Positions 11,113 to 22,219 of a stretch of DNA of 64,000 nt are shown here, piece by piece. Origin of the DNA: Phyto melanocephala (lineage: Eukaryota > Arthropoda > Insecta > Diptera > Rhinophoridae); assembly GCA_941918925.1 (NCBI GenBank), contig OW799233.1, positions 134,942,533-135,006,532 of the forward strand. The letters run 5' to 3'. Numbering within the stretch: the stretch's first letter is position 1; each line of letters starts with the position of its first letter. Below the pieces are notes generated by a model that had not been told where the DNA came from, did no database searches, and worked only from the letters and a program-made list of their open reading frames with translations. The translations under genes and the position numbers were made by a program.

Positions 11113-12600
11113 TTTATTTTGTGTTTGTGTTGTGAGTGTATATTCACATAACCGGTTTTTATCGTAATTACTATTGAGCAAGTTTTTCATCCATTTTCTG
11201 TCAACAATATACCAGAACATTTAAAACCAACAGCAATAAAATTCCGGCAAAGCGAAAACAATTTGTGAAGTTTGTAAAAATATATAAATTTCTAAACCAC
11301 TCGAAGGCAGAACAGCAAAAATTGTTTTTGGATTGACTCAAGTTTGTGTATACACACCACATCATATTGGGGATCCCATATCACTGATCCATATTCAAGT
11401 AAAGAGCTGACCAATGACGTGAATAAATATTTTCCTACATTAGGATCATTAAATTCCTGAGCCCAATGCTTTAGGAAACTTAAGAACCCATTAGCTTTAA
11501 TTATCTTCATTATCATTTGTGACTTGAAAGTTATTTTTGCATCAAAGAGAACTCCAAGATCCAAAAAACGAGTTAACAGCATTTAACTTAGAGCCATTTA
11601 GAAATTAATAATTTATGGCGGGTAAAATATCTGCAAAGAGTATAAATTTTGAATTTTCTTAAATTCAATTCCATAAGATAAGGTGCACGGTGGCAACAAT
11701 TAAAGAAATTATTCAAATCAGTTTGGAGATATTAACCGTCCTCATCATTTGTAATCGATGCAAAAAGTTTAACATCATCAGCAAACATTAAAATATTGCT
11801 ATATTGAATAGCCTTTGAAAGATCATTTGAAAACAACAGAAACGAGCTTGGGCTGAGATGACTTCCCTGCAGAACATGAGAGGTTACTTCAAAGTTAGTT
11901 TGATAAACAGTCATTGTAAAAACTACATTGATCCCGATCCTTTAAATAAGAGCTAATTCATTTTAAAATGTAAAGCGGAAATCGTTAGCCTTAGGACCTA
12001 AGGTATTAAGCTTTACTTATAATAAATAATGAATAATCTTGTCAAAAGTCAGTATAGACTAAAGTCAGTATAGACTACACCGCTTTTGTTAACATTACAA
12101 ATTCATATATTGATAAAGGACTTTAATTTTATTAGATTTGTGGATGCAAATCTATATTTACAAAGGCCATATTGCACTAGAGAAAGAATTGTCGATATTT
12201 GATGACTTAGAATGTCCGTTATTATTTTCTCAAACAGTTTAGGAATGGAGTTAAGTTTATCTATTGCTCTATAATTAGCAACAACACAACGGCTACCAGA
12301 CTTAAGAATTAAAAAATTCAGAGAAATATTAAACAGATGAGTGATAGGATAAACCAAAACGTCATTGTTATCATAGGGAAAAGTTGTTCAGTGGAACGTT
12401 TTTGTAGGAAAAGTAGACGCAAAGAAATCAGCTAAAGAATTGGCAATATCTGCATTATTGAAATAAGCAATATTATTCATTTTCATAGTGGTTGAATACA
12501 TTGAAACTCTATGTTTGAGGTGACAAAATTGTAAAACATCTTAGGAATCTTTTTAAAATAAAATCTCGTTTTAATAATATACGACGCACAACATAATCGT
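11113..12600 (-). pseudogene. Jockey-like LINE reverse transcriptase relic
   Basis: Three minus-strand stretches read in order as one LINE reverse transcriptase. At 12357-12103 there is YRAIDKLNSIPKLFEKIITD followed by QHG-like LVQYGLCKYR. At 11914-11732 there is VLQGSHLSPSSFLLF followed by MFADDVKLF, the active-site box, with F for the usual Y. At 11582-11292 there is KDLG-like LDLGVLFDAKITF and LEYGSVIWDPQYDV, ending IQKQFLLFCLR. Several frameshifts and stops separate the pieces. The 3' end abuts interrupted DINE-A sequence at about 11112, so the LINE probably inserted into that element. No endonuclease domain was recognised. Confidence 0.75.
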
Positions 12601-13388
12601 CATTACTATGGATATGCAATATGTTTTGTTATGTTTCAAATTACAGCTGTCTAAACCATACCACAAGTCAAGGCTGGCACTCCACAATTTTACGTTTTAT
12701 ATTTAAAATACAAAAGACGTCCATGGCTAATAAGATTGCTAGATGTGTAAGTAATTTTATACCTAAATGTTGCCTATCGCATAAAAATAGTCATTTTGAT
12801 ATTTCGATGTTTGTTCATATCAAAATAAAAACTAGATTTTTTCGACTAATTTATAAACCTTATTGCAAAAACAGGTATAGAAAAAGAGCAGCTAGTTTAA
12901 GAAAAAGGTCACACAATTATGGATCTATTACTATCGACAATAACGGTTGCCTGAAATATACTCTAACATGAGCATCATTATTTTGAACTACCAGACTAAG
13001 TTTCCTGCCACATGACCTCCGTAGAGACCTCACCAATAAATAGTAAACGATAAGTTTAGGTGGCTGACTTATCTCTTACTACTTCTTGGTGAGGTCTCTC
13101 CGAATTTACATTCCCGTGCCATCAGATAATGTCTCAGGTTAGCTTTAAAGCTGCTCTGTCTGCACTTTCTTATATGAATATAATTTTTCTTATGTAGTTC
13201 GACGTCTCTCTTCTTGAGAGAGAGAAACATGATTTGATTCAGACAATTTGTAATTGATATTTTTTGTCCGAATTCTAGCTAGTTTTCTTGAATAACGCCT
13301 AAAAACTCAGCTTATTTTAGATTGGCTGTTTAGAACCGATTAGAGAGTCCATGTATGTATAAAATCTCTCATTTTTCGCACACATTTT
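12601..13388. other. Unassigned stretch with a small inverted repeat
   Basis: A 116-codon plus-strand frame at 12621-12971 is basic towards its end (KNRYRKRAASLRKRSHNYG) but matches nothing I recognise. At 13020-13107, ccgtagagacctcacca and tggtgaggtctctccg form a hairpin of about 14 bp with a 50-base loop. Neither is enough to name an element. Confidence 0.35.
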
Positions 13389-14224
13389 TATACCCTTCAC
13401 ACAGTGAAAAGGGGTATATATAGGTTTGTCATTCCGTGTGAAATTTCTACAATTTTCATTTCCGACCCCATAAAGTATACGTTTTCTGAAAGCTTATGAA
13501 TAGAAGAGTCGATTAAGATCTGTCAGTCTGTCCGTGTGTATGTTGAAATCAACGTTTTGAAGCCCCCCGACATCGCTTGGACCCGGGTGAGGTATTAAAA
13601 TAACAGAAATATTCGGGAGTAGAACGGTATTGAAAATCAGAAATATCGGTACATAAACAACTGAGATATGAGCAAAAACCCACGACCACCTCGATTTTTT
13701 ATTTACAAAAACAATATTACAACAACAACATACATACATACAAACGTGTATACTGGTTAGAGAAACGTGGCATCGAATCCCAACTGAGCAAAAAAAATTT
13801 TTTTTTAATTTTTATTAAATTTTTTTTTTAAATTTTTTTTTATTTCGTTTTTTTATTTTTTATTTAATATATTATTTATATTTTTATTATTATATTTTTT
13901 TAATTTTTTTTTTAATTTTTTTTTTTAATTTTTTTTTTATATATATTATATATATAATAATTTTTTTTAAATATTTTTTTCTAAATTTTTTTTTTTTAAT
14001 TTTTTTTTAAATTTTTTTTTATTTTTTTTTTTTTTAACATAATACATACATACGTGAATTTATAATTTTACAATGGGATGTTTTTATATATGTATGTTTT
14101 TATATGTATGTACGTATTTCATATGGGATGAATGGTGACACAAACTACTGTTATTGCATGACTACTCGTTGTGAAGGGTATTTAAGATTCGGCACGGCCG
14201 AATATAGCGCTTTTACTTGTTTTT
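13389..14224 (+). mobile_element. DINE-B, plus orientation, full length
   Basis: Start tatacccttcacacagtgaa with the gggtatatataggt inner arm; core gaccccataaagtatac near 13463; GTCY tract near 13522. Conserved interior: caaaaacccacgaccacctc near 13674, ggcatcgaatcccaactgag near 13770. A 250-base oligo-T/A stretch follows, then acaatgggatgtttttatat, and the 3' hairpin ttcggcacggccgaa before agcgcttttacttgtttttt. The minus-strand frame at 13494-13739 is an antisense reading of this element. Confidence 0.85.
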
Positions 14225-14339
14225 TTTTTAATTTTTTTTATTTTTTATTTTACATTTATTATTTATGTATTTATTATTATTTATTTTTTTTTAATTTTTT
14301 TTATTTTTTTAGTTTTTTTTAAATTTGTTTAATTTTTTT

Positions 14340-14471
14340 TTTTGTAACATACATACGTCAACTTATAATTTTGCAATGGTTTGTGATACAAACTATTGTT
14401 ATTGCATGACTACACGTTGTGAAGGGTATATGAGATTCGGCACGGCCGAATATAGCACTCTTACTTGTTTT
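14340..14471 (+). repeat. Second DINE-B 3' end in tandem
   Basis: A further 3' terminal segment (acatacgtcaacttataatt ... ttcggcacggccgaa ... cactcttacttgttttaa) follows the end of the previous copy after a T-rich tract. No second 5' end lies between them, so this is a tandem 3'-end duplication or a truncated second insertion. Confidence 0.75.
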
Positions 14472-16679
14472 AAATTAGTGACTTGTACTATAGAAAGTTC
14501 TAGGTAAACAATGTTTTGTCGCACTAAAAATTTTTATCCGAAAACATCGGAAAATCCTTATTTGTAACTGGAAAAAATGAAGCAGTATTATTCTGCTGAA
14601 GACTTAAGCAATCGATGCTTTAATGTTTTTTCAGAAATGCAGCACTATTTTCAGTGGTAGCTGATTTGATATGTTTATAGTTTTTATAGTGTTAATCTGC
14701 ATTTATATTTACAAAGTTTTCTTGCATAAAATATTGTATTTCTTTATAATTAATTGCGAGAATGTAATGTAAATGTTATGTAAACACAGACTTAGTTTGA
14801 TTTAGAAATTTATTTTCAATAGCAAAAATAACATTTTCAAATTATTTAAATTGATTTAAAAAAATTATGGTTTAATTTGACAAACATCAAATCAAGCACA
14901 CTTTTGATAAAAAGGTACGTAATTAAAAATTTTCATATTTTGAGCGATGATAATTCTTAAAGCTGCCTTACACCATCTGATTTCTCATCTGAGTTGAGCT
15001 ATTAAACTTTAGTTTAAGGCGCTCCTGGTATACAAAATTTTTAAAATTTATTAAATTTATCTTTAATATACTCATGGAAAACATTTCTAAATTAAAAATA
15101 TCAAAGATTATATATTTGGACGTTGGTCAGTTGTTAAGGTGAGATAAGAACTCAAATAGTGTAATGATAGCCTAAGCCGTTGTGTAAACAACAGAAAAAC
15201 CCACTTTTTGATGCGCTTTTGTGGCCGTTGAAATTATGGCTCCTTTGTCTTTACAAAAAACGGTGGTTATAACGTTATACTGAATTAAGGGAAAATGCTT
15301 ACTAAATTGTTTATGGCTCAATTAGAAGGTATAAGTATTGGACACTTGGCTTCAGCCGAATGGTGCAAACTGTTACACATTTGACGAGGTTATTACTGTA
15401 GGAAATGAATAAGTGATCTGATTCAATTACTTTATCTAGGGGTATATAAATCTTTGGTATATGCATACAAACTAGAGACGATTGAAAGCGAATTTAGGAT
15501 GCGTTATTGTTAAAATACAGCCCTATTTAACGCGAGGGGTTACATTTGTATTATTGTCTGCATATCAATGAATACATTAATCGTCGTCTAAGAGTTAAAC
15601 AAGTTGCCTTGCAACTGTTCTCACTAGATAATATTAATGAAAACTTTGTATGGATTATGTTTTAAAATTTTTGCATTTCATGTAAAAACGTTTTCGACAA
15701 ATTTTCCATGAATTTAATTTTTCTCCAATTTACGTAAAATGTGCAATAAATTGCATGTTTCAATAAATCACTTATGTCTTTATTTTAGAAAATTTTTTAT
15801 TAAATATGATTTCAATGTAATTTTCTACGATTTCCAACTTTATTTAAAAGTTACTTGGTAGTCAAAAGAATCTATTAATGTATCCAACTTAAGGTTAATT
15901 ACTAACTTTAAACTTTCCAACCTTGCTAAGACCTTGAATACAGAATCGTATTTTAGCAACAACAAAAAAGCACCAATAAACTTCAAAAGTTTCCTTCACA
16001 AAACAAAATGTGAAAAAAACCAACAACAAACTTGAGCACAGAGATCAAATCATATAAGCACTTGCACTAACAAACAAAAAGTCTTAAATTTATGGACAGT
16101 TAGAAGCTTAAAGCAATAATTTTTGTGACAGAGAGTGGTCAACACATTAGAGTTTATTTAAAAAATACAATTTTTTAATTATTTCTATTGTTGTTGTTGC
16201 TCATTTTAATTAAATCTGTGTAGATTTATTTTCAGGGAAAATTTAGATTGTAACTTTAAAACAGCAAAAACGTTTATTATGAAATCTGATTTGAGACTTC
16301 TTATGTATTTTGGCAACAGTTTGGTTTGCTCATTTAGAGAAGTTTTGTCTTTGGTAGGCCTCACTATAGACATATATGTAGGCTTCTTTACCCCTTTTGT
16401 TCCAAGTAACTTTTAGCTGCTTATTGATGGATTAATGAAATTGCTACTGAATCTCAGTCAACTAAAATTTTTGGACTCTTCCGATTTTAGCTAGTTTACC
16501 GGGTAATGTTATCTTTCCGATACACCTGATATACTACCCTGAAATTATCTCTCGGAAAGAATAGGCCCTACCAATTAATCAGTTAAATGAAACCTAAATA
16601 CGGCTGATCAAAGACCTGTATATTATTATGAAACGAGATAGTTTATTACTTGTAATAGTCATGGTCGAAAAAAAACCCA
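14472..16679. other. Mostly unassigned AT-rich DNA
   Basis: Apart from a possible MITE at 14958-15176, I see no recognised repeat or coding frame. Confidence 0.45.
14958..15176. mobile_element. Possible degenerate MITE
   Basis: gctgccttacaccatctgat near 14959 and the reverse complement of 15130-15172 (gctatcattacactatttga) align at roughly three quarters identity over about 30 bp, as inverted ends of a 220-bp AT-rich unit. No target duplication was found. Confidence 0.3.
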
Positions 16680-16880
16680 CGTAAATGTTATAATTAGGTT
16701 CTATTATAACACTCACATTTAATTCAATATAAGTCTGCCTTTGGTACTATGTCTTATGCCAGTTATAACTGGACATTCAAAAGCAACGTGCGCAGTCACC
16801 TTGCTATGAATAGAGGCGTTTACCTGGATTAGAAAACAATTTTACATCCCAACTGGTGCTTTAGGTAATTCTAATCGCTT
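16680..16880 (-). pseudogene. R1-like LINE C-terminal relic
   Basis: On the minus strand about 16810-16720 reads TAHVAFECPVITGIRHSTKG. This parallels the better preserved AAHVACECPAMAGNRLSITG at 51.7 kb, which is the C-terminal CCHC-like tail of R1-clade LINE proteins. The nucleotide match continues through 'ttgaat...aatgtgagtg'. The rest is decayed by stops. The neighbouring tandem repeat at 16966-17280 may be part of the same insertion. Confidence 0.5.
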
Positions 16881-16965
16881 GCAACTACGATAGACTGAGG
16901 TTCCCTATAGCATTCTTACTTAATATATGCCTAACTGTGATATTTAGTCTACCGTTATTTGAGTC

Positions 16966-17280
16966 TCCCTTACCTCTTTAAGTACGAGATCCAGGAATCT
17001 CCTATGCCCCATTAATAAAGATATTTATGTCATTATTTGTTCCCTAATTGTGTATGGATTAATGCGCTATGAGCACGCGATGCAACAACTCAACACGCTT
17101 CACTCGACTCATACGTTTTACTGGCATCTGAGGTACAGGATTTTTCTATATTCCATTAGCAAAGATACTGATATCACCATCCATGCCCTCATTGTGCATG
17201 GATCCATTTGTAATGAGCATGTGATACAGCGCCTCGACAACACTAACAAACTACTCGTGCGCTCTATGGGCATCTGAGTC
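16966..17280. repeat. Two-unit degenerate tandem repeat, about 146-155 bp
   Basis: ggcatctgag occurs at 17123-17132 and 17269-17278. Before it in each unit lie comparable phrases: ttgtgtatggattaatg with atgagcacgcgatgcaacaa, and ttgtgcatggatccattt with atgagcatgtgatacagcg. gagtctccct opens the first unit (16966) and recurs after the second (17276). The open frames in either strand are by-products of the repeat. Confidence 0.6.
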
Positions 17281-17547
17281 TCCCTAACCTTTTTATGTAA
17301 GAAATACATTATTCTCTTGTGTGACAGCCAGAGGTGTTACTAGCAATAACACCAAGGCGTGGACTTTTTGCCAAGGTAATATATCCATGGGGAATCCAAA
17401 TTGTTCGCCAACAACGATTTATTTTATAAAATTGAATCAGATAGTAAGAGTAGTGAAATTAAAAGCTCTTATATTATCTATTAAATTATACTAGTGTGAA
17501 AAAATTGTTATATTACTGTCTCACAAAATGAATATATTCTTTCGTTG

Positions 17548-18265
17548 CACTATGGGGCCAATGACAGATTTTTGAGACGAAAAATCAATTTTTCAAGTCA
17601 ACTAATTAAAAAAAGTAAAAACGGAATTTTAAATATAACGCTCTGAGATACTCAAATATTAAAAACACAAGTCAGGTGACATTTCGTGAGGACATGCCAA
17701 GCTGTCAAAGTTATCATATTTTGTTTTGCTACATTTTGTGACATTCTATCGTAAACAAATAACAAAGGAGTTTCGGTCGTCTAACAAAAACTTTTATATA
17801 AAAAAATTGTATTTATAACAAAAACAATATTTTTTAATTATTACAATCAGTCTTTTTAGACTGATTAAATGTTCATGATACAATCCAAACACCCAGTATA
17901 TTGTGAACACTCACACAGCAGTTCACAGCAAGCAATTTATTAGTTTTTTTAAAGTAATTTCTGAAATGTATTAATTTGAATTATTTGTGATTTAAAGTTA
18001 ATTGTTAAATAAATGATATCTTTAATAGAATGATGTAACTATTGCTAAATTTCATGAGCCAGTTATTACCGTGCATACATATCCTGCCACATGAGGTGGG
18101 TGTGGCAGTAATCTATCTACCGAAAATGGGCGTGGCACTGACTAATAGATTTAAATTTTTTACTTAAGACTTAGAAACTGATTATTTTTGTATGTACGAA
18201 ATTTGAAAGGTCTGGCTGTTTTCTGTGATTTATTGCCTCAAAAACACGTCATTGACCCCATAGTG
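17548..18265. mobile_element. Transib-like non-autonomous DNA transposon
   Basis: The ends are cactatggggccaatgacag and, on the other strand, cactatggggtcaatgacgt. Similarity continues inward through tttttgagRc for roughly 38 bp. The element is flanked by an exact 5-bp duplication, CGTTG (17543-17547 and 18266-18270). A CACWATG terminus with a 5-bp GC-containing duplication is the Transib signature; Transib is the transposon superfamily related to RAG1. The 718-bp interior has no transposase frame. Confidence 0.8.
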
Positions 18266-18270
18266 CGTTG

Positions 18271-20559
18271 GTGTGACTTGGTAACTTAAGAGTAAAGAGC
18301 AGGCAGACGGTTACAAGCTTGAAACAAGATAAAACCATTAATGTCATAAGATGTTCTTTTAGTAGCCAATACAAAATGATCTGTTAAATAGATTTTAGTT
18401 AAATGTTTCAGCTGTCTGGAATACATGAATATTCGATAATGTGTCAAATATCATTTTGACCAGATCATGTACTGTTATGCTGCACATAATTGTATGACTT
18501 TTGTATGTACAGCGTAGACGTTAAAATTATATTTTTTGCATTTTTCTAGTCGCATCGTTGCACTTCTCTACCGTTGATGACTGCCTGACTTTGGAAGCTA
18601 AGGCTTGAAACAATAGCAACAATAACCCAAAACAATTTATAAAAACCATAAAAATATCAACCTATACACTAACAGTTTTTATTATTTTATTTATCTATCT
18701 CTGAATTTTTTTCGTATTTTTGTTTATCATAATTTAGATAAACTGCAGCAGAGACCTCAACATTTTATTTTGCCAGTATAACAGCGAAAGCAACAACAAA
18801 ATTAAAAACGAAATATAGATGTTGTAAATAAGTATATTTATTTGTAGTTTGTGGCAAATTTAGAAGTCGAGGTTTTCAGCAAACTTTTTTGTTTGTTTGC
18901 CTTGCTTGCCTCTGCGCAACAAAAACACGTTACGATGTGCGCCATGGTACATTTAATATTGGATGTTTTTGCTTTTTTGTTGTATTATTTTTTATTTTTA
19001 TTATTTTTTTTTGTATGCAAAGTATATCAGTGTGGCGAAGGCAGCACCTTTTAGCAACAAGTCATAAGTAAGTAACTGCAAATTTCAATTGCCAACTGTC
19101 AAAGGTGTTGTCATTGATATTTTGGTGTTCAGTTCTGTTCACTTCTTTGTTCACCGCTTTAATGTTGTCTGTTTTCTGTTGTTTTGTTGGCAAAATGGCA
19201 TTCAGTTTTTGTTGCTGTATTGTGCTTGAAATCTAAATTTATTTTTTTTTTATTATTTTTTAGTTTTTGTTTAACCTCGAACTTTATATTTTAGTTGCAA
19301 TGTTTATGGGAGCATATCGAAATTGAAAAATTGTTTTTTTTTTTGTAAAAATTCTTTTTTTGTAGCGTATTAAATTTTAAATTAACAATTAATATCCGTT
19401 TTAAATGTGAAATCTAACGTAAATAAGATTAGAGTTTAAAAAAATTAAAACTGTTTTTCATATTAAAGTTTTTGCCTGTCGTCTGTATATTCAATAATAA
19501 AAACAATTACTTTAACAAATTAATTTAATTTCTAATCATTTATATTCATAAACTCATCTTTTCTCTATGATTGTATCACAGAAACTAGCAGATATTCCAA
19601 AAAAAAAAGCATCCAACTGCAGGGTCTCGTAACTCACACTTAATGAAATGCTTAAGGAAAAAATAAATTTTGGGAATTCATTAAGGATTTAAGGTTCTGG
19701 CACTCATGGTAATACAGTTGAAATGTTAAAATAAATTTATGCACTGATAAAAGTTCACTATTAATTAATTGAAATTTTGTTTCGATGATTTAAAACACTT
19801 ATTAGAATACGACTGATATTGAGCACATCCTTAACTGATCTTAAAAATCAAAGGTAGTCGTGAATGTAAAAAATCAGAGGTGAAAGTTAAAAAAACACAT
19901 CCAGACACCGATAGTTGGAGAGCCCTGATCTTGTCTAGTTCATTATGTGTCTCTTATAAAATAAAAATACAAAAAGAAGTAGTAAGAGGAAAAAGCTTAA
20001 GAAACAGACAAACCCAACACAGAAGAAAAATTAACAAGAGAATTAACTCAACCAAACCTCATTGTCTGTCTACTTGCCAAACATTTGCAACCATATTTTT
20101 TCTTTGCATTCCATTATATTTCTTAATTCTTCGTGGTTCTGTAATCTTGGACTATGACAGGCGATATCCTCTACCTTTTCGATCGGCTTCTCATCCTCTT
20201 ACATCCTATATTAATCCAGAGTGTCGCAAGTCTATCAGTTGATTCTAGCCCTTATCAGAAAATGTTCCTTTATAATCCTAACGGTTGCTCTCGCACAAAT
20301 TCTATGTAGGTACAGAAGTACCTAAGCACCTGTTGGGGGTTTCCGTGGCCATTAAGTGCATAGCACTCTGCAGTCTCTTGTATATATCCATTCCATATTT
20401 ATTTATTTAATTAAATCAACATAAAAATATACAGTTGAGCCCTATTTTTTTCAAAGAAAACAATAATTACATGAGCAACGAAAGACAAAAACATCATTGG
20501 ATTTCAGAAATCTTACTTGAATTTAGAAATCTCATCATCTTTTCTTTAGTTACAGCAAT
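18271..20559. other. AT-rich DNA with no recognised gene
   Basis: Scattered caacaacaac and T-rich tracts. Frames at 18851-19054 and 19880-20242 are composed of low-complexity or basic residues with no family resemblance. Confidence 0.5.
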
Positions 20560-20599
20560 GATATCGGAAAAGTTGATGTGTGCGTAGAACATATAGGTG

Positions 20600-21190
20600 T
20601 TATTTTATATCGACTCCCTTAACTGTCCAAAAGGGTAGCCGAGTGGTAGTCTTAGAGTACCTTTCCCATATGCCACCAACTGTAGTGCCCATCTAGAGAG
20701 CGAGATATCGTTAGTAATCCCATAGCCAGCAACACCACTCTACCCCGATACCCAACATAGTCTGACGTTGAAGAAGCACATATCGACAGTGTTCAAGTCC
20801 TTAAGAGTCACCTGACTATCTACGAAAAGAACCTTTATGCTCTACTGAACGTGTTTAATTATAAGATCCCAGTAGCCTTATATATGATCAGTATCTCCTC
20901 TGGGAATATACGCCAATCGCTACAGAATCTCAAAGAACCTCCTGATATTCTGTTTTTTAATATAGACAGCTGTTGCTTTGCCTATAACTATATTAGATTA
21001 CTACGTAAAAATTTCACTGCCCTCATTCAGTTTGCCGTATTCTAATCAACAATCTCTTTAAGGAATTATTGCAGCTGTGTTTTAAAACGAATCCCTGTAA
21101 CCAGGCAGTTGGTTGGTTACCGTGGTAGTTTACTATGCACGAACTATCAAGTGGAGTTTAAATGACATCGTTTTGACAAGACCTCATCAC
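20600..21190 (+). pseudogene. Possible R1-like LINE fragment
   Basis: The segment near 21118-21175 (gtggtagtttactatgcacg, then aactatcaagtggagttt and atcgttttgac) is similar in plus orientation to the reverse complement of 52500-52575 in a clearer R1-like relic. That is the only nucleotide link; the upstream part is assigned by adjacency and has many stops. The phrase gggtagccgagtggtagt at 20631 resembles a tRNA A box, but no B box follows. Confidence 0.35.
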
Positions 21191-21609
21191 TCGCCAGATT
21201 TTGTGTCTCTTAAAACAAGTCTAATGTGGGGGTACTACATCAAATTCCGTAGCCATTAGGCATTTCAACAGATCGTTCAGTCTGATATCTCAGAGTGGTC
21301 ATCAATAACGTGCTTGCCAATGATCCTGGGTCACCTAGCAACTACTAGCACTACTTTTATATGATACAATAAACTATTCTCAATTCCTCGGTAATACAAA
21401 GAATAAATAAGTTTGTTTAGTTCTTGTCACTTGTGTAAGGTAACAGCTTGATTTATTTACGATTAAGGCAATTTTTCTGTTCCAAAATATTTTCATTTGC
21501 GAACCATTTTTTATTTTGGCTTAAGTTCATTTGTTTCTTTATTTAATTTTATAATTCAAATTAAATTAAATTGTAACCATTTTAGGAATATTTTTTCTAA
21601 AAATTATTT

Positions 21610-21677
21610 CCGATATTAGCCGAGTGGAATGCATTTTCGAAATCAGCTACGATTTCATCATCAGCACTCTTTATCGG
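21610..21677 (-). ncRNA. Hammerhead ribozyme (type I), minus strand
   Basis: Exact reverse complement of the plus-strand motif at 21980-22047, with all core bases and stems preserved. A transcript of the minus strand would carry it. See that entry for the base-pair description. Confidence 0.75.
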
Positions 21678-21979
21678 TATACTACTATGTAACTTAAAAT
21701 TCCTATTTATGTTACAATTGAATGAAATTTGAATTAGTGAATCTTAGTATTAATTTCCATACCTTGTTGAATATTTTATTTCACCCTTTGGTGGATATTG
21801 AAGGCATAACGAAAATGTATTACGAATATAGAAGAATATGAACATGTTGAATTATGAATTGTCATTTGATAGGTGAAATAAAATATTCAACAAGGTATGG
21901 AAATTAATACTAAGATTCACTAATTCAAATTTCATTCAATTGTAACATAAATAGGAATTTTAAGTTACATAGTAGTATA

Positions 21980-22047
21980 CCGATAAAGAGTGCTGATGAT
22001 GAAATCGTAGCTGATTTCGAAAATGCATTCCACTCGGCTAATATCGG
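21980..22047 (+). ncRNA. Hammerhead ribozyme (type I), plus strand
   Basis: Stem I pairs CCGATA (21980-21985) with TATCGG (22042-22047) and GAGTG (21988-21992) with CACTC (22031-22035). The core CTGATGA is at 21993-21999. Stem II is GAAATC/GATTTC (22001-22006/22013-22018) around loop GTAGCT, followed by core GAA (22019-22021). Stem III is a 3-bp AAT/ATT with a GC loop, and the predicted cleavage is after C22030. One extra T (22000) sits between the core and stem II, the only deviation from the consensus. A very short stem III is typical of hammerheads in Penelope-like elements. Activity is inferred, not shown. Confidence 0.75.
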
Positions 22048-22219
22048 AAATAATTTTTAGAAAAAATATTCCTAAAATGGTTACAATTTAATTTAATTTG
22101 AATTATAAAATTAAATAAAGAAACAAATGAACTTAAGCCAAAATAAAAAATGGTTCACATTAAAATTTAATATATAGAAAAAAGTTCGAATAAAATATAA
22201 ATATATATTTTCATTTGCG

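Larger units (their letters stand above)
21502..22204. mobile_element. Palindromic Penelope-like terminal-repeat insertion with hammerhead ribozymes
   Basis: Two arms (21501-21785 and 21872-22156) are each 285 bp and appear to be exact or near-exact reverse complements, separated by an 86-bp spacer. Each arm carries a hammerhead ribozyme motif directed outward from the spacer. The whole is flanked by a 15-bp direct repeat, ATATTTTCATTTGCG (21487-21501 and 22205-22219). Hammerhead motifs inside terminal repeats, and inverted repeat pairs, are established features of Penelope-like retroelements. No reverse transcriptase or GIY-YIG frame is present, so this looks like an inverted pair of terminal repeats alone. 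The high arm identity suggests recent origin or correction between arms. Confidence 0.75.

Noticed and set aside
12621..12971. 116-codon frame with a basic C-terminal part
   Set aside because: Not recognised, no supporting signals, and next to a LINE relic; kept only as an unassigned note.
13494..13739. 81-codon minus-strand frame resembling another at 54293-54535
   Set aside because: Both are the same antisense stretch of DINE-B. The similarity reflects the repeat, not a gene family.
19880..20242. 120-codon frame with a Lys/Arg-rich first half and a hydrophobic segment
   Set aside because: No family resemblance, no splice or start context, and an isolated frame in repeat-poor AT-rich DNA.
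20631..20700. Perfect tRNA-like A box (TAGCCGAGTGG) as a tRNA gene or SINE
   Set aside because: No B box at tRNA spacing and no acceptor-stem pairing; the area is better explained as a decayed LINE.
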